A DNA stretch of 64,000 bases from Actinoplanes couchii (GTDB taxonomy: Bacteria > Actinomycetota > Actinomycetes > Mycobacteriales > Micromonosporaceae). Under the pieces are notes generated by a model, which saw nothing but the letters and a program-made list of their open reading frames with translations, did no database searches and was not told the DNA's origin. The DNA lies in NCBI RefSeq assembly GCF_016862075.1, contig NZ_BOMG01000021.1, forward strand, positions 1 to 64,000. The letters are read 5' to 3'. Position numbers and translations under genes: made by a program. Positions within the stretch are counted from its first letter, which is position 1. Each line of letters begins with the position of its first letter. Shown piece by piece: positions 41,805 through 51,592 of this stretch.

Positions 41805-43513
41805 CCGTTCAACCGGACCACGAACGTGCTGCCCTGCCCCCGGGCGCTGGTGACGGTGATGTCGCCGCCGTGGGCCCGGGCCAGCCGGCGGGCGATGGAC
41901 AGGCCCAGTCCACTGCCGCCGGTGGCCCGGGCGCGGGCCCGGTCGGCCCGCCAGAAACGGTCGAAGACGTACGGCAGATCGGCCTCGGCGATCCCCTCCC
42001 CGGTGTCGGCCACGGTCACCACCAGGTCACCGCCGTCGAGGGCGGCCCGGACGTCGACCCGGCCGCCGGGCGGCGTGTGGCGCAGCGCGTTGGACAGCAG
42101 ATTGCCGGCGATCTGCCGGAACCGGACCGGATCGACGTCGGCCGACGGATCGCCGTCGATCTCCAGGCGGACCGGCACCACGGCCCGGCGATGGGCGTCG
42201 CACACCTGGGTCAGCAGGTCGGCGACCCGGTGCGACGAGAGGTTCAGGTCCAAGGTGCCCGCGTCGGCGGCGGCCAGGACGGCCAGGTCGTCGACGATGT
42301 GCTGCAGCAGACCGGCCTCCTCCAGCAGCAGCCGGAGCAGATCCTGATCCAGGTCGGCGAGACCGTCCTGGCCGGCGGTCAGCCAGTTGCGGATGTTGGT
42401 GAGCGGGCTGCGCAGCTCGTGCGCGATGTCGTCGACCATGGTGTGGCGCTGCTGTTCGCTGCGGGCGCTGCGGGCGGCCAGGTCGTTGAAGGCCCCGGCG
42501 AGACGGCCGATCTCGTCGTTACGGGTGATCGCGACCGGGACCGGACGGTCGGCGGACGCGTCGGCGGCGGCCGTCAGGGCGCGCAGCGGGCGGACCAGCC
42601 GGATGCCCACGACCAGGGTGGCGAGGATGGCGGCGAGCAGCACCGACACGGTGACGACGGCGATCCGGGCGGTGCTCTGTGGGGACAGGTCGAACGGGGA
42701 CACCGGCGGCCGGGCCGGGGAGCCGACGTAGAGGCGGGCCGGCGCGGCGACGTACGGGCGTAACTGTTCCCGGCGTCCCCAGTCGACGCAGTTCTGTACG
42801 TCGCGGCTGTTCGCGGTGTGCGTCGGATCCCGGAAGTACCAGGTGAAGTCGGCGGTGTAGAAACCGATCTCGGCCAGGAACTGCGCTTTCAGGCACCGGT
42901 TGACCCGCTGGAGCAGCTGGTCCAGGGCGGCGCGTTCGGTGCGGGTCGGCTCCTCCTCCCGGAACGAGCAGTCCCGCTGGGAGCGGAACCGCCCGACGGC
43001 CAGACGGACCTCGGTACGCCCGGACGGGATCCGTTCCAGGGTCGCGCCGATACCCTGACCGCGCAGGCAGACGAGCCGTTTCTCGGCGACCCGGCGCTGG
43101 GCCTCGCGCTCACCCGCGGGCAGCAGGTACGGCCCGGACGCGCGCGGGTCGATCGGGTCGCCCAGCGGGTCGACGGTGGCGTCCGGCCGGTCCGCCAGTG
43201 GCTCGCCGGGGTGGCTGGCGGCCAGCACCGTGCCGTCGGCGCCGGTCAGGGTGATCCGGCGCCCGGTCCGCGCGGCGAGATCGTGCAGCACCGGCGCCAC
43301 CCCGTCCCAGTTCGGGTGGGTGGCGGCATGCCCGAGCAGCGTGTCGTGGATCAGCAGGTCACCGGCCAGGGTCCGGCCGCGTTCCTGCTGCGCGGCGCGG
43401 GTGGCGGTCTTCGCGGCGAGCCAGCCCGCGGCCCCGACGGCCAGGGCCACGATCAGGATCGAGGTGCCCAGCAGCCGTACGACGAGACTCCGATGCGCCG
43501 GAACCCGGCTCAT
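41780..43513 (-). CDS. HAMP-containing sensor histidine kinase
   Basis: 577 residues. TM1 is about 10-30, an extracytoplasmic sensor domain with three or four Cys spans about 35-280 (VNRCLK, QNCVDWG), and TM2 is about 284-306. HAMP is about 305-355. HisKA has His365 in MVDDIAHELRSPLTN. HATPase_c has NLLSNALRHT, DTGEGI and GGSGLGLSI. The last codons form one arm of a terminator hairpin. It is co-translated with the response regulator through an ATGA overlap, and the pair is divergent from the MacAB-like genes that it probably controls. Confidence 0.93.
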   Translation of the reverse strand: MSRVPAHRSLVVRLLGTSILIVALAVGAAGWLAAKTATRAAQQERGRTLAGDLLIHDTLLGHAATHPNWDGVAPVLHDLAARTGRRITLTGADGTVLAASHPGEPLADRPDATVDPLGDPIDPRASGPYLLPAGEREAQRRVAEKRLVCLRGQGIGATLERIPSGRTEVRLAVGRFRSQRDCSFREEEPTRTERAALDQLLQRVNRCLKAQFLAEIGFYTADFTWYFRDPTHTANSRDVQNCVDWGRREQLRPYVAAPARLYVGSPARPPVSPFDLSPQSTARIAVVTVSVLLAAILATLVVGIRLVRPLRALTAAADASADRPVPVAITRNDEIGRLAGAFNDLAARSARSEQQRHTMVDDIAHELRSPLTNIRNWLTAGQDGLADLDQDLLRLLLEEAGLLQHIVDDLAVLAAADAGTLDLNLSSHRVADLLTQVCDAHRRAVVPVRLEIDGDPSADVDPVRFRQIAGNLLSNALRHTPPGGRVDVRAALDGGDLVVTVADTGEGIAEADLPYVFDRFWRADRARARATGGSGLGLSIARRLARAHGGDITVTSARGQGSTFVVRLNGRGHRLGG

Positions 43514-44178
43514 GCCTCAACCAGTTTGTAACCCACCCCGTGCACGGTGACCAGGTAGGCCGGGCCGAGTTTGCGGCGCAGGTTCATCACGTGCATGTCG
43601 ATGCCGCGGTCGGTGGCGTTCCGGTCCAGCCCGCTGATCCGCTCGGCCAGTTGACGGCGGCTGAACACCCGCCCCGGTTCGGCGGCCATCGCGGCGAGGA
43701 CGGCGAACTCTCCCCGCGTACAGGCGATCTCGGTGTCGTCGATCCGCACCGTGTGCCCGGCCGGGTCGACGGTGAGCGCGCCGACCCGCAGCCCCGCGCC
43801 GGCCGCCGGGCGCGACGCGGAGCGGCGCAGCAGCCCGCGCACCCGAGCCACCAGCTCCCGCGGGTCGTAGGGCTTGGTCAGGTAGTCGTCGGCCCCCAGC
43901 TCCAGCCCGAGCACCCGGTCGTCGGCGCTGGACCGTGCGGTCAGCATCAGGATCGGCAGGTCGTGGTCGATGCGCAGCACCCGGCACACGTCCCGCCCGT
44001 CGATCCCCGGCAACATCAGGTCGAGCACCAGCAGATCGGGGACGTGCCGCCGGACGGCGTCGACGGCAGCCCGGCCGTCGGTGACGACGACCGGATCCCA
44101 GCCGGCCGCGCGCAGGTAACGGCGGACGATCTCGGCCTGCCGGGGATCGTCCTCGGCGATCAGGATTCGCTCGGGCAC
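43510..44178 (-). CDS. OmpR/PhoB-family response regulator
   Basis: 222 residues from GTG. The receiver has the phospho-acceptor Asp53 in LLVLDLMLPGIDG, the acidic pair ED9-D10/D11, and Lys in LTKPYDP. The C-terminal winged helix ends NATDRGIDMHVMNLRRKLGPAYLVTVHGVGYKLVEA. It is the partner of the downstream histidine kinase, probably activating the divergent lipoprotein/ABC efflux operon 102 bases away. Confidence 0.94.
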   Translation of the reverse strand: MPERILIAEDDPRQAEIVRRYLRAAGWDPVVVTDGRAAVDAVRRHVPDLLVLDLMLPGIDGRDVCRVLRIDHDLPILMLTARSSADDRVLGLELGADDYLTKPYDPRELVARVRGLLRRSASRPAAGAGLRVGALTVDPAGHTVRIDDTEIACTRGEFAVLAAMAAEPGRVFSRRQLAERISGLDRNATDRGIDMHVMNLRRKLGPAYLVTVHGVGYKLVEA

Positions 44179-44280
44179 CGCACGACTCTAGGACGCCTGT
44201 GCACGGGGTCCGCAGAATCTGACAATCCCTCGACAAACCGCTGACCGGACGGCGACGACCGGTCGGCAGGCTCGGTCGGC

Positions 44281-45321
44281 ATGGGACGACAGACGATCTT
44301 CGTCGCCGCGCTGGCGCTGGCGGGCGCACTGGGTGGCTGCACCGCCGGAGACGGAGCCGGCGCCGGGCCGGGACCGTCCGGCCCGGCGGTGGCGACCGCG
44401 GCGATCGAGCGCACCGACCTCTCCACCGCACAGACCCTGGCCGGCACCCTCGGTTACGGCGCGCCCCGCACCATCCGGGCCGCCGGAGGCACCGTCACCT
44501 GGCTGCCGAAGATCGGCACGACGGTGAAACGCGGTCAGCCGCTGTACCGCAACGACGATCACCCGGTTCTGCTCCTCTACGGCGCGACCCCGCTGTTCCG
44601 CCCGCTCCAGGGCATCGGGACGACCGGCCGCGACGTCCGGGTGGTGGTCGACAACCTGCGCGCCCTCGGCTATCACACCGGCGATCAGCCGCGCCGGATC
44701 CGCCCCGGCGACGCGGTCCTGACCCGGACCGTGATCGAGGCGATCAAGAGCTGGCAGCGGGACGCCGGCCGGCCGGAGACCGGCGTGCTGGCCGCCGCCG
44801 AGGTGGTGGTGCTCCCCGGGGCGGTCCGGGTGGACCGGGTCGCCGCACAACTCGGCGACCCGGCCGCGGACGGCGTCCTGACCGTCACCGGGCGGCGCAA
44901 GGCGGTCACCGTCCCGGTCCGGGCGGGCGACCTGAACGCGATCAGAACCGGTCTCCCGGTGCAGGTGGAACTGCCCGGCGGCGACACCGCCAAGGGCAGG
45001 GTCACCGCGGTCGGTCGTGACGCGACGGCCACCGAGGGGGACAGCGGGGCCGACGTGGCGGTCACCGTCGGCCTGTCCGACCCGGCCGCGGTCGGAGATC
45101 TGGACTCCGCCCCGGTACGGGTCACATTCACCGGCGAGGTCCGCGAGGACGTGCTGGCGGTGCCGGTGGCCGCCCTGCTGGCGCTGCGTGAGGGCGGCCA
45201 CGCCGTGCAGCTCGCCGGCGGTCCGCTGGTCGCCGTCGAGACCGGCATGTTCGCCATGGGCATGGTCGAGATCAGCGGCGACGGGCTGGCCGAGGGCGCC
45301 CGGGTGGTGACCGCGTCGTGA
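44281..45321 (+). CDS. Membrane-fusion-type lipoprotein of a MacAB-like system
   Basis: 346 residues. The lipobox is LGGC (Cys20). A core [31 protein letters not shown] resembles the biotinyl-lipoyl hairpin of periplasmic adaptors. Then a peptidoglycan-binding-like segment ([12 protein letters not shown], ..[10 protein letters not shown]) and a C-terminal beta-barrel region ([33 protein letters not shown]) follow. Such adaptors occur in actinobacteria next to MacB-type ABC transporters. Its stop overlaps the ATPase start (GTGA). Confidence 0.85.
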   Translation: MGRQTIFVAALALAGALGGCTAGDGAGAGPGPSGPAVATAAIERTDLSTAQTLAGTLGYGAPRTIRAAGGTVTWLPKIGTTVKRGQPLYRNDDHPVLLLYGATPLFRPLQGIGTTGRDVRVVVDNLRALGYHTGDQPRRIRPGDAVLTRTVIEAIKSWQRDAGRPETGVLAAAEVVVLPGAVRVDRVAAQLGDPAADGVLTVTGRRKAVTVPVRAGDLNAIRTGLPVQVELPGGDTAKGRVTAVGRDATATEGDSGADVAVTVGLSDPAAVGDLDSAPVRVTFTGEVREDVLAVPVAALLALREGGHAVQLAGGPLVAVETGMFAMGMVEISGDGLAEGARVVTAS

Positions 45322-45983
45322 CCACGCCCGTTCTGGAGGTCCGCGAGGCGAGCATGGAGTACGCCGGGGGAGTCGTCGCCCTGGACCGGGTCTCGCTGAC
45401 CGTGGATCCCGGTGACCTGCTGGCCGTCGTCGGCGCGTCCGGCTCCGGGAAGTCCACACTGCTCAACGTCATGGGCACCCTGGACCGCCCGACCGGGGGC
45501 ACGGTCCTGGTGCGGGGCCACGACGTACGTACCCTTTCGGATCGAAGATTGTCGTCCCTCCGGGCCCGGAGTCTGGGCTTCGTCTTCCAGCAGTTCCACC
45601 TCACCGACGGTTTCTCCGCCACCGACAACGTGACGACCGGCCTGCTCTACGCGGGTGTGCCCCGGCGCCGGCGGCGGGAGATCGCCCGGGAGGCGCTGCA
45701 CCGGGTCGGTCTCGGTCACCGGCTCGACCACCTGCCGCACCAGCTCTCCGGCGGGGAACGGCAGCGGGTGGCGATCGCCCGCGCGCTGGCCACCGGACCG
45801 GACCTGGTGCTGGCCGACGAGCCGACCGGGGCGCTGGACACCGGCACCGGCCGGACCGTGCTGGACCTGCTGATCCGGCTCAACACCGAGGGCACCACCA
45901 TCGTGGTGATCACCCACGACCGGGAGATCGCCGCGGCCCTGCCCCGCCGGATCGAGCTGCGGGACGGGCGGGTGGTCCGGTGA
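45318..45983 (+). CDS. ABC transporter ATPase, MacB/LolD type
   Basis: 221 residues. Walker A is GASGSGKS (39-46), the Q-loop is [12 protein letters not shown], the signature is [15 protein letters not shown], Walker B is [12 protein letters not shown], and the H-loop is [10 protein letters not shown]. It powers the FtsX-like permease that follows, with which it shares a GTGA overlap, and works with the adaptor lipoprotein before it. Likely roles are lipoprotein extraction or antibiotic/peptide efflux. Confidence 0.93.
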   Translation: MTTPVLEVREASMEYAGGVVALDRVSLTVDPGDLLAVVGASGSGKSTLLNVMGTLDRPTGGTVLVRGHDVRTLSDRRLSSLRARSLGFVFQQFHLTDGFSATDNVTTGLLYAGVPRRRRREIAREALHRVGLGHRLDHLPHQLSGGERQRVAIARALATGPDLVLADEPTGALDTGTGRTVLDLLIRLNTEGTTIVVITHDREIAAALPRRIELRDGRVVR

Positions 45984-47146
45984 TCTCCCCGGTCGATCTG
46001 ATCGTTCTCGGACTGGCCGGGCTACGGGTCCGCCGCGCCCGGGCCGCCCTGTCCGCACTCGGCATCGCGATCGGCATCGCCACCATGGTCGTGGCGATGG
46101 GCATCCCCGCCTCCAGCGAACGGGCCCTGTCGCTCGAGCTGGAGCGGCTCGGCACCGATCTGCTGCAGGCCAGCTCCCTGCCGGACCAGGAGCCACCGGT
46201 CGCCCTGGACGAGCACGCGACCGAGATGGCCCGGCGGATCGCCCCGGTCACCGGCGCCGCCGCGATGGCCAACACCCGGGCCACCGTCGCCCGCAACGAG
46301 CGGGCCGACAACTCGGCCGCCACCACGGTGCTCGCCACCCAGCCGGGTGTCCTGGACCTGCTCGGCGGCACGGTCCGCGACGGCCGCTGGTTCGACGCCG
46401 GCACCGAGCGGTTCCCGGCGGTGGTGCTGGGCGCCGAGGCCGCCGCACGGCTCGGCATCACCGGCGCGGCCGGTGGCCCGCAGCTCTGGATCGGGCACCG
46501 CTGGTTCACCGTCACCGGAGTCCTCGACCCGATCCCGCTGGCCCCCGAGATCGACCGGTCGGCCCTGGTCGGCTGGCCGTCGGCGCAGCGGGAGCTGGCC
46601 TTCGACGGGCTGCCGACGGTGCTCTACGTGCGCAGTCACGACGCCGCGGTGGAGGCGGTCCGCGAGGTGCTGCCGGGGACCGTGCTGCCCAGCCGGCCCG
46701 CCCTGGTCCGGGTCACCCGGCCGTCCGACGCGCTCGCCGCCAAACGCGCCTCGGAGACCACCTTCGACGCGCTGTTCCTCGGCATGGCCGGAGTGGCCCT
46801 GCTGGTCGGGGCGATCGGCGTCGCCAACACCATGGTCATCTCGGTGCTGGAACGCCGCCGGGAGATCGGCCTGCGCCGGGCCCTGGGCGCGCACCGGGGC
46901 TCGATCCGGGCCCAGTTCCTTACCGAGTCCGCGGTGCTGTCCCTGCTCGGCGGTGTCACCGGAACCCTGCTCGGGGTGGCCGGGACCGTCGGCTGGGCCC
47001 TGTACCAGCACTGGCCGCCGGTGATCCCACCCGCTGCTCTCGGCGCCGGCACCGGCGGCGCCCTGCTCATCGGCATGCTCGCCGGCGCCCATCCGTCGAT
47101 GCGTGCCGCCCGTCTCACCCCGACCGAGGCTCTGGCCTCCTCCTGA
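45980..47146 (+). CDS. ABC permease, MacB/FtsX family
   Basis: 388 residues. One N-terminal helix (about 22-45) precedes a large extracytoplasmic MacB_PCD domain (about 50-260) and three C-terminal helices (about 270-380). The conserved [35 protein letters not shown] couples it to the ATPase. It is the third gene of the adaptor/ATPase/permease set and ends with LTPTEALAS, typical of the family. Confidence 0.92.
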   Translation: MISPVDLIVLGLAGLRVRRARAALSALGIAIGIATMVVAMGIPASSERALSLELERLGTDLLQASSLPDQEPPVALDEHATEMARRIAPVTGAAAMANTRATVARNERADNSAATTVLATQPGVLDLLGGTVRDGRWFDAGTERFPAVVLGAEAAARLGITGAAGGPQLWIGHRWFTVTGVLDPIPLAPEIDRSALVGWPSAQRELAFDGLPTVLYVRSHDAAVEAVREVLPGTVLPSRPALVRVTRPSDALAAKRASETTFDALFLGMAGVALLVGAIGVANTMVISVLERRREIGLRRALGAHRGSIRAQFLTESAVLSLLGGVTGTLLGVAGTVGWALYQHWPPVIPPAALGAGTGGALLIGMLAGAHPSMRAARLTPTEALASS

Positions 47147-47158
47147 AAGGGCTTTCCC

Positions 47159-47716
47159 GTGCGTACGAGAACGCTGCTCACCGTCACCACCGTCCTGCTG
47201 CTCGCCGGCTGCTCCGGCCCGGGCGCCGAGTCCGTACCGGAGGTGGCCTCGCTGCGGACCGCGAGCGCCGCACCCACCGGCACCACCGCCGGCGCCCCGG
47301 TGATCCGTCCCGACTCCACCTCCGCCGACGTGCGGCGGATGCAGCAGCCGTGGATGCGCTGCCTGAAGGAGCAGGGCCTGCCGACGACCACCACCGAGGA
47401 CGGTCTGCTGGACCTCACCGCCACCGGGAACACCAAGGAGACCAACGGCCGGATCATGTCCGCCCAGCCGGAGATCGAGAAGGCGTGCGGCGGGCTGCGG
47501 CCGGTCCTCGCCCCGGAGTTGGACGAGGACCGGAACCCGTACTGGGCCGACGACAACGACGACTATCACGAGTGCCTGGTCGAGGCCGGTCTCGACTACG
47601 TCAAGAAGAACGGCGAGTGGGAACCCGGCCCGTCCTGGTACACCGATTCCCAGGCTCCGGACGAGGCGACCGAACTCGGCTGCCAGGCGAAGGCCTTCGA
47701 CGGACGGAAGGGCTGA
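47159..47716 (+). CDS. Hypothetical lipoprotein
   Basis: 185 residues; the signal MRTRTLLTVTTVLLLAGC has lipobox LAGC (Cys18). The mature part has four further Cys (RCLKEQG, KACGG, ECLVEAG, GCQAKA). The two halves RMQQPWMRCLKEQG and DYHECLVEAGLDY may be a duplicated Cys-containing helix hairpin. No family is recognised. It is 12 bases after the permease gene, so it is probably the last gene of the efflux operon and exported to the same site. Confidence 0.75.
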   Translation: MRTRTLLTVTTVLLLAGCSGPGAESVPEVASLRTASAAPTGTTAGAPVIRPDSTSADVRRMQQPWMRCLKEQGLPTTTTEDGLLDLTATGNTKETNGRIMSAQPEIEKACGGLRPVLAPELDEDRNPYWADDNDDYHECLVEAGLDYVKKNGEWEPGPSWYTDSQAPDEATELGCQAKAFDGRKG

Positions 47717-47825
47717 GGGGGATTCCGTAGCGTATGAACCTGTGCATCCCGGCGAAAAAGAGACCGGATGTGATGGATTTCGCTATCGGTGCATGCGGTA
47801 GACGCGGCTGGGTAGCTTGGCTCGG

Positions 47826-49952
47826 GTGAGTGTCGGCCAACCCCCTGAAAAACGTGAATCCGGCCCGCTGCGTAACGCCTCGGTGTTGCTCGTGTGCGGG
47901 TTGTTCGCCGCCGTGACGGTCGCGGCCGCCGCGTTCCCCGCGGTCGCGATAGCCGGTCTGGCCGCGAAGGCCGGGGCCGAGGAGCTCGGCGAGATGCCGT
48001 CCGAGCTGACGGCGCAGACGTCGCCCCAGGTGTCCCGGATCTTCGCGTCCGACGGCAAGACCCAGATCGCGATCATGTACGACGAGTTCCGCAGCGACGT
48101 GCCGCTGGACAAGATCTCGAAGAGCATGCAGGACGCGATCGTCGCCGCCGAGGACCACAAGTTCTTCGAGCACAACGGTGTCGACCTCAAGGGTGTGGCC
48201 CGCGCGCTGGTCAGCAACAACCAGGGCGGCAGCAAGCAGGGCGCGTCCACCCTGACCATGCAGTACGTGCGGATGGCCCTGGCCTACAACGCCACCAACC
48301 CGCAGGAGGTGGTGAACGCGACCAAGGACACCGCCTCCCGCAAGGTCAGCGAGATGAAGTACGCGCTGCAGCTGGAGAAGGATCTGACCAAGCAGCAGAT
48401 CCTGGAGCGCTATCTGAACATGGCGCCGTTCGGCAACGGGGCCTACGGGATCAACGCGGCCAGCCAGGTCTACTACGGCAAGAAACCGGCCGACCTGACC
48501 GTGGCCGAGGCGGCGCTGCTGGCCGGCATGGTGAAGGCGCCGACCGCGTTCGACCCGACCACCGACACCGGGTACCCGCAGGCCCTGGACCGGCGCAACT
48601 ACATCATCGGCAACATGGTCGACCTGAAGATGATCACCGCGGACGAGGCGACCGCCGCGAAGAAGATCAAGGTCAAGCGGACCACCCAGCGCCCGACCAG
48701 CGGCTGCGTGTCGGTGGCGAAGAACCACTGGGGCTTCTTCTGTGACTACTTCTACCGGTGGTGGCTGAGCCAGGACGCCTTCGGCGCGACGACGTACGAC
48801 CGGGAGCGCCTGCTCAAGGAGGGCGGCTACCGGATCGTCACGACCCTCGACATCGAGGCGCAGTCGGACGCCCGCAAGGAGATCACCGAGCGGCAGAGCG
48901 ACAACAACCCGAACGCGCTGATGCTGGCCGCCGTCGAGCCGGGCACCGGTGCGGTGCGGGCCCTGTCCGCGAACCGCAAGTTCAAGATCGATAACGCCGA
49001 CAAGCCGCAGAACAAGTTGTCGTCGAACCCGGCGGACGCCGCCAAGGGCATCCGCGGCACCTACCCGAACACCACGAACCCGATCATCACCGGCTCCACC
49101 GGTGTCCCCGGTTACCAGGCCGGCTCGGTGTTCAAGATGTTCACCATGGTCGCCGCCCTGGAAGCCGGGATGGGCCTGGACACCACGATCAACTCGCCGG
49201 CCAAGTACAAGTCGCAGTACATCGACAACTCCTCGTCCGGCTGCGGCGGCTTCTACTGCCCGAGCAACGCCTCGGCCAGTGAGGCCGGCAACTTCAACAT
49301 GTGGACCGGGTTCGGCAAGTCGGTGAACACGTACTTCATCCCGCTGCAGGAACGGGTCGGCGCCGACAAGGTCGTCCAGGTGGCGCAGAAGTTCGGCATC
49401 AAGTTCCGTTCCGACGAGGACGCCAGCCTGGCCAAGAACTCCGCCAACGACTGGGGCGCCTTCAGCCTCGGCGTGTCGGCGTCCACCCCGCTGGACATCG
49501 CCAACGCCTACGCGACCCTGGCCGCCGACGGCAAGTACTGCGAGCCCACCCCGATCGAGCAGATCACCACCGCCGACGGCACCGAGATCGACACGGGCAA
49601 GTCGTCCTGCGTCCGTGCCACCAGCAAGGACGTGGCCCGGCAAGCCCTCGACGCGGCCCGCTGCCCGGTCGGCGACCGGGCCCAGCTCGGCAACTGCGCC
49701 GGCTCGACCGCCCCGCAGGTCCGCGACGTCGTCGGCCACCCGGTCTTCGGCAAGACCGGCACCACCGACAACGACAAGACGGCGGCCCTGGTCGTCGGCA
49801 CCCGTTCCCTGGTGGTGGCCGGTTACCTGGCGAACCCGGACTGGGCCGGCCACTACGACCACATGTCCCACGGGATCGTCAACCCGGCGGTCTACGAGAC
49901 CCTCGCGGACTACATGAAGGGGAAGAAGGTCCAGGAGTTCCCAACCCCCTGA
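47826..49952 (+). CDS. Class A penicillin-binding protein (transglycosylase/transpeptidase)
   Basis: About 708 residues from the GTG at 47826; TTG at 47817 is an alternative and neither has a clear ribosome site. There is a short cytoplasmic N-terminus and one membrane helix (about 15-40). The glycosyltransferase (GT51) motifs are AAEDHKFFEHNGVD with the catalytic Glu, then QGASTLTMQYVR and KVSEMKYALQLE. The transpeptidase has SVFK (SxxK) in GYQAGSVFKMF, SVN (SxN) and KTGT in GKTGTTDN. It polymerises and cross-links peptidoglycan. Extra Cys pairs occur before and within the transpeptidase (CVSVAKNHWGFFC, CGGFYC). A strong terminator follows. Confidence 0.95.
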   Translation: MSVGQPPEKRESGPLRNASVLLVCGLFAAVTVAAAAFPAVAIAGLAAKAGAEELGEMPSELTAQTSPQVSRIFASDGKTQIAIMYDEFRSDVPLDKISKSMQDAIVAAEDHKFFEHNGVDLKGVARALVSNNQGGSKQGASTLTMQYVRMALAYNATNPQEVVNATKDTASRKVSEMKYALQLEKDLTKQQILERYLNMAPFGNGAYGINAASQVYYGKKPADLTVAEAALLAGMVKAPTAFDPTTDTGYPQALDRRNYIIGNMVDLKMITADEATAAKKIKVKRTTQRPTSGCVSVAKNHWGFFCDYFYRWWLSQDAFGATTYDRERLLKEGGYRIVTTLDIEAQSDARKEITERQSDNNPNALMLAAVEPGTGAVRALSANRKFKIDNADKPQNKLSSNPADAAKGIRGTYPNTTNPIITGSTGVPGYQAGSVFKMFTMVAALEAGMGLDTTINSPAKYKSQYIDNSSSGCGGFYCPSNASASEAGNFNMWTGFGKSVNTYFIPLQERVGADKVVQVAQKFGIKFRSDEDASLAKNSANDWGAFSLGVSASTPLDIANAYATLAADGKYCEPTPIEQITTADGTEIDTGKSSCVRATSKDVARQALDAARCPVGDRAQLGNCAGSTAPQVRDVVGHPVFGKTGTTDNDKTAALVVGTRSLVVAGYLANPDWAGHYDHMSHGIVNPAVYETLADYMKGKKVQEFPTP

Positions 49953-49970
49953 CCCTCGCTGCTGGTAGGC

Positions 49971-50000
49971 GGGGCGGTCCCGGTTCGCCGGGCCCGCCCC
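49971..50000 (+). terminator. UUCG-type terminator after the penicillin-binding protein
   Basis: ggggcgg-t-cccgg-ttcg-ccggg-c-ccgcccc: a 12-bp stem with one internal mismatch capped by a TTCG tetraloop, 18 bases past the stop and followed by gtcttcgttct. Confidence 0.9.
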
Positions 50001-50009
50001 GTCTTCGTT

Positions 50010-50113
50010 CTATCGGGCGGCGGCCCGGGGCGGGTCTTTCACCGCCGGGCGGTGCAGCACGCTATCGGGCGGCGGCCCGGGCCGGGTCTTTCACCGCCGA
50101 GCGGCGCAGGACG
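50010..50113. repeat. 52-bp tandem repeat at the 3' end of the MFS gene
   Basis: Units 50010-50061 and 50062-50113 differ at only four of 52 bases. The second unit is the last 17 codons plus stop of the MFS gene (minus strand). The first repeats them, including the TAG stop, immediately downstream and out of frame. Confidence 0.95.
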
Positions 50114-51468
50114 AACAGGGCCACCAGGAACGCCGCCGTCAGCAGGGCCGCCGAGGTGGTGAAGGCCAGGCGATAACCGCTGGTCAGGGCGTCCGCAGCC
50201 GGGGAACCGGCGGCCAGTAGGTGGTCGGTCCGGGCGGCGGCCAGGGTCGCCAGCACCGCTACCCCGATCGCCATGCCCACCTGCTGGGTCGTGTTGAACA
50301 GGCCGGACGCCAGGCCCGCGTCGCTCTCCTCGGCGCCGGACATGCCCAGGTTCGCCAGGGCCGGCAGCACCAGCCCGCCGCCGGAGATCAGCACCATCAC
50401 CGGCAGCAGGTCGGGCAGGTAGGCGGCGTCCACCGGGATCCGGGCCAGCCACCCCATCGCCGCGACCAGCATGACCAGGCCGGCGAGCAGGATCGCCCGG
50501 GGCCCGAACCGTTCGCTGAGCCGCGCCGACACGAACAGCGACACGATCCCGATGCCGACGGCGGCGGGCAGCATGGCCAGACCGGTGTCGAGCGCCCCGT
50601 ACCCGAGCACCCGTTGCGTGTAGAGCGCCACCAGCACCTGGAACCCGAACATCCCGGCGAGGGTCAGCATCTGGGCCAGGTTGGCACCGGACACGCTGCG
50701 CGAGCGCAGGATCCGCAGCGGCATCAGTGGTTTCGCCGCGGTCGCCTGCCGCACGAAGAAGAGCACGATCAAGAGCACGGACACGCCGCCGGGTACGAGG
50801 GATCCCGGCTCGCTGACGATCGTGTAGATCCCCAGCATCAGTCCGGAAGTGATCAGCAGAGCCCCCGGCAGGTCGGCGCCCGCGCGCAGCCCGGCGCCGC
50901 GGTCGCGGGGCAGCGCGACCAGGGCCAGCGCCACGGTGGCGATCCCGATCGGCACGTTGATGAAGAAGATCCACGGCCAGCTCAGCGTGTCGGTCAGCAC
51001 CCCGCCGAGCACCTGCCCGAGGGATGCCCCGGCGGCCCCGGTGAAGCTGAAGACCGCGATGGCGCGGGCCCGTTCCCCGGGTTCGGTGAAGATCGTGACG
51101 AGGATGCCGAGGACGACCGCGGAGGCGAGCGCGCTACCGACCCCTTGCAGGAACCGGGCCGCGATCAGCACGGCCGGATCCCCCGCGAGCCCGGCGAGCA
51201 GCGAGGCCGCGGTGAAGACGGCGGTGCCGGCGAGGAACAGGGCCCGCCGGCCGATCAGGTCACCGAGCCGCCCGGCGAGCAGCAGCAGCCCGCCGAACGG
51301 GATGAGGTAGGCGTTGACCATCCAGCTCAGCTGCGCCGGGGCGAACCCCACGTCCTGCTGGATGGCGGGCAGAGCGACGGTGACGATGCTGCCGTCCAGG
51401 ATCGTCATCAGCCCGGCGGCGGAGAGCACGACGAGGGCGAGCATGCGCATGGTTCCTCCCTGAGTCAC
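50062..51468 (-). CDS. MFS exporter, DHA2/EmrB-type
   Basis: 468 residues from ATG after gggagg; 14 membrane helices. Motif A is in GRLGDLIGRRALFLAG. The segment VLGGVLTDTLSWPWIFFINVPIG is characteristic of DHA2 drug antiporters. It probably exports drugs or metabolites by proton exchange. A MarR gene lies 86 bases upstream on the same strand, and the pair is probably one regulon. The tail is VKDPARAAAR; an out-of-frame copy of this tail follows the stop. Confidence 0.92.
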   Translation of the reverse strand: MTQGGTMRMLALVVLSAAGLMTILDGSIVTVALPAIQQDVGFAPAQLSWMVNAYLIPFGGLLLLAGRLGDLIGRRALFLAGTAVFTAASLLAGLAGDPAVLIAARFLQGVGSALASAVVLGILVTIFTEPGERARAIAVFSFTGAAGASLGQVLGGVLTDTLSWPWIFFINVPIGIATVALALVALPRDRGAGLRAGADLPGALLITSGLMLGIYTIVSEPGSLVPGGVSVLLIVLFFVRQATAAKPLMPLRILRSRSVSGANLAQMLTLAGMFGFQVLVALYTQRVLGYGALDTGLAMLPAAVGIGIVSLFVSARLSERFGPRAILLAGLVMLVAAMGWLARIPVDAAYLPDLLPVMVLISGGGLVLPALANLGMSGAEESDAGLASGLFNTTQQVGMAIGVAVLATLAAARTDHLLAAGSPAADALTSGYRLAFTTSAALLTAAFLVALFVLRRSAVKDPARAAAR

Positions 51469-51516
51469 AGGAAGGACCGTAGCAGATAGTTTTGTTGTAG
51501 ACGATCCTCGTCGGTC

Positions 51517-51592
51517 TTACTTGGCGTCGTCCCGAGCCCGGCGGGCCGGCGGGCTCACTTTGCGCTCTCCCGAGCCCGGCGGGCCGGCCGAT
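51517..51592. repeat. 38-bp tandem repeat at the 3' end of the MarR gene
   Basis: The last 38 bases of the MarR gene (51555-51592) recur at 51517-51554: 20 consecutive bases (cccgagcccggcgggccggc) are identical and most of the rest match. On the minus strand the copies read ARRARESAK-stop and ARRARDDAK-stop, so the second copy preserves a stop codon. Confidence 0.8.
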
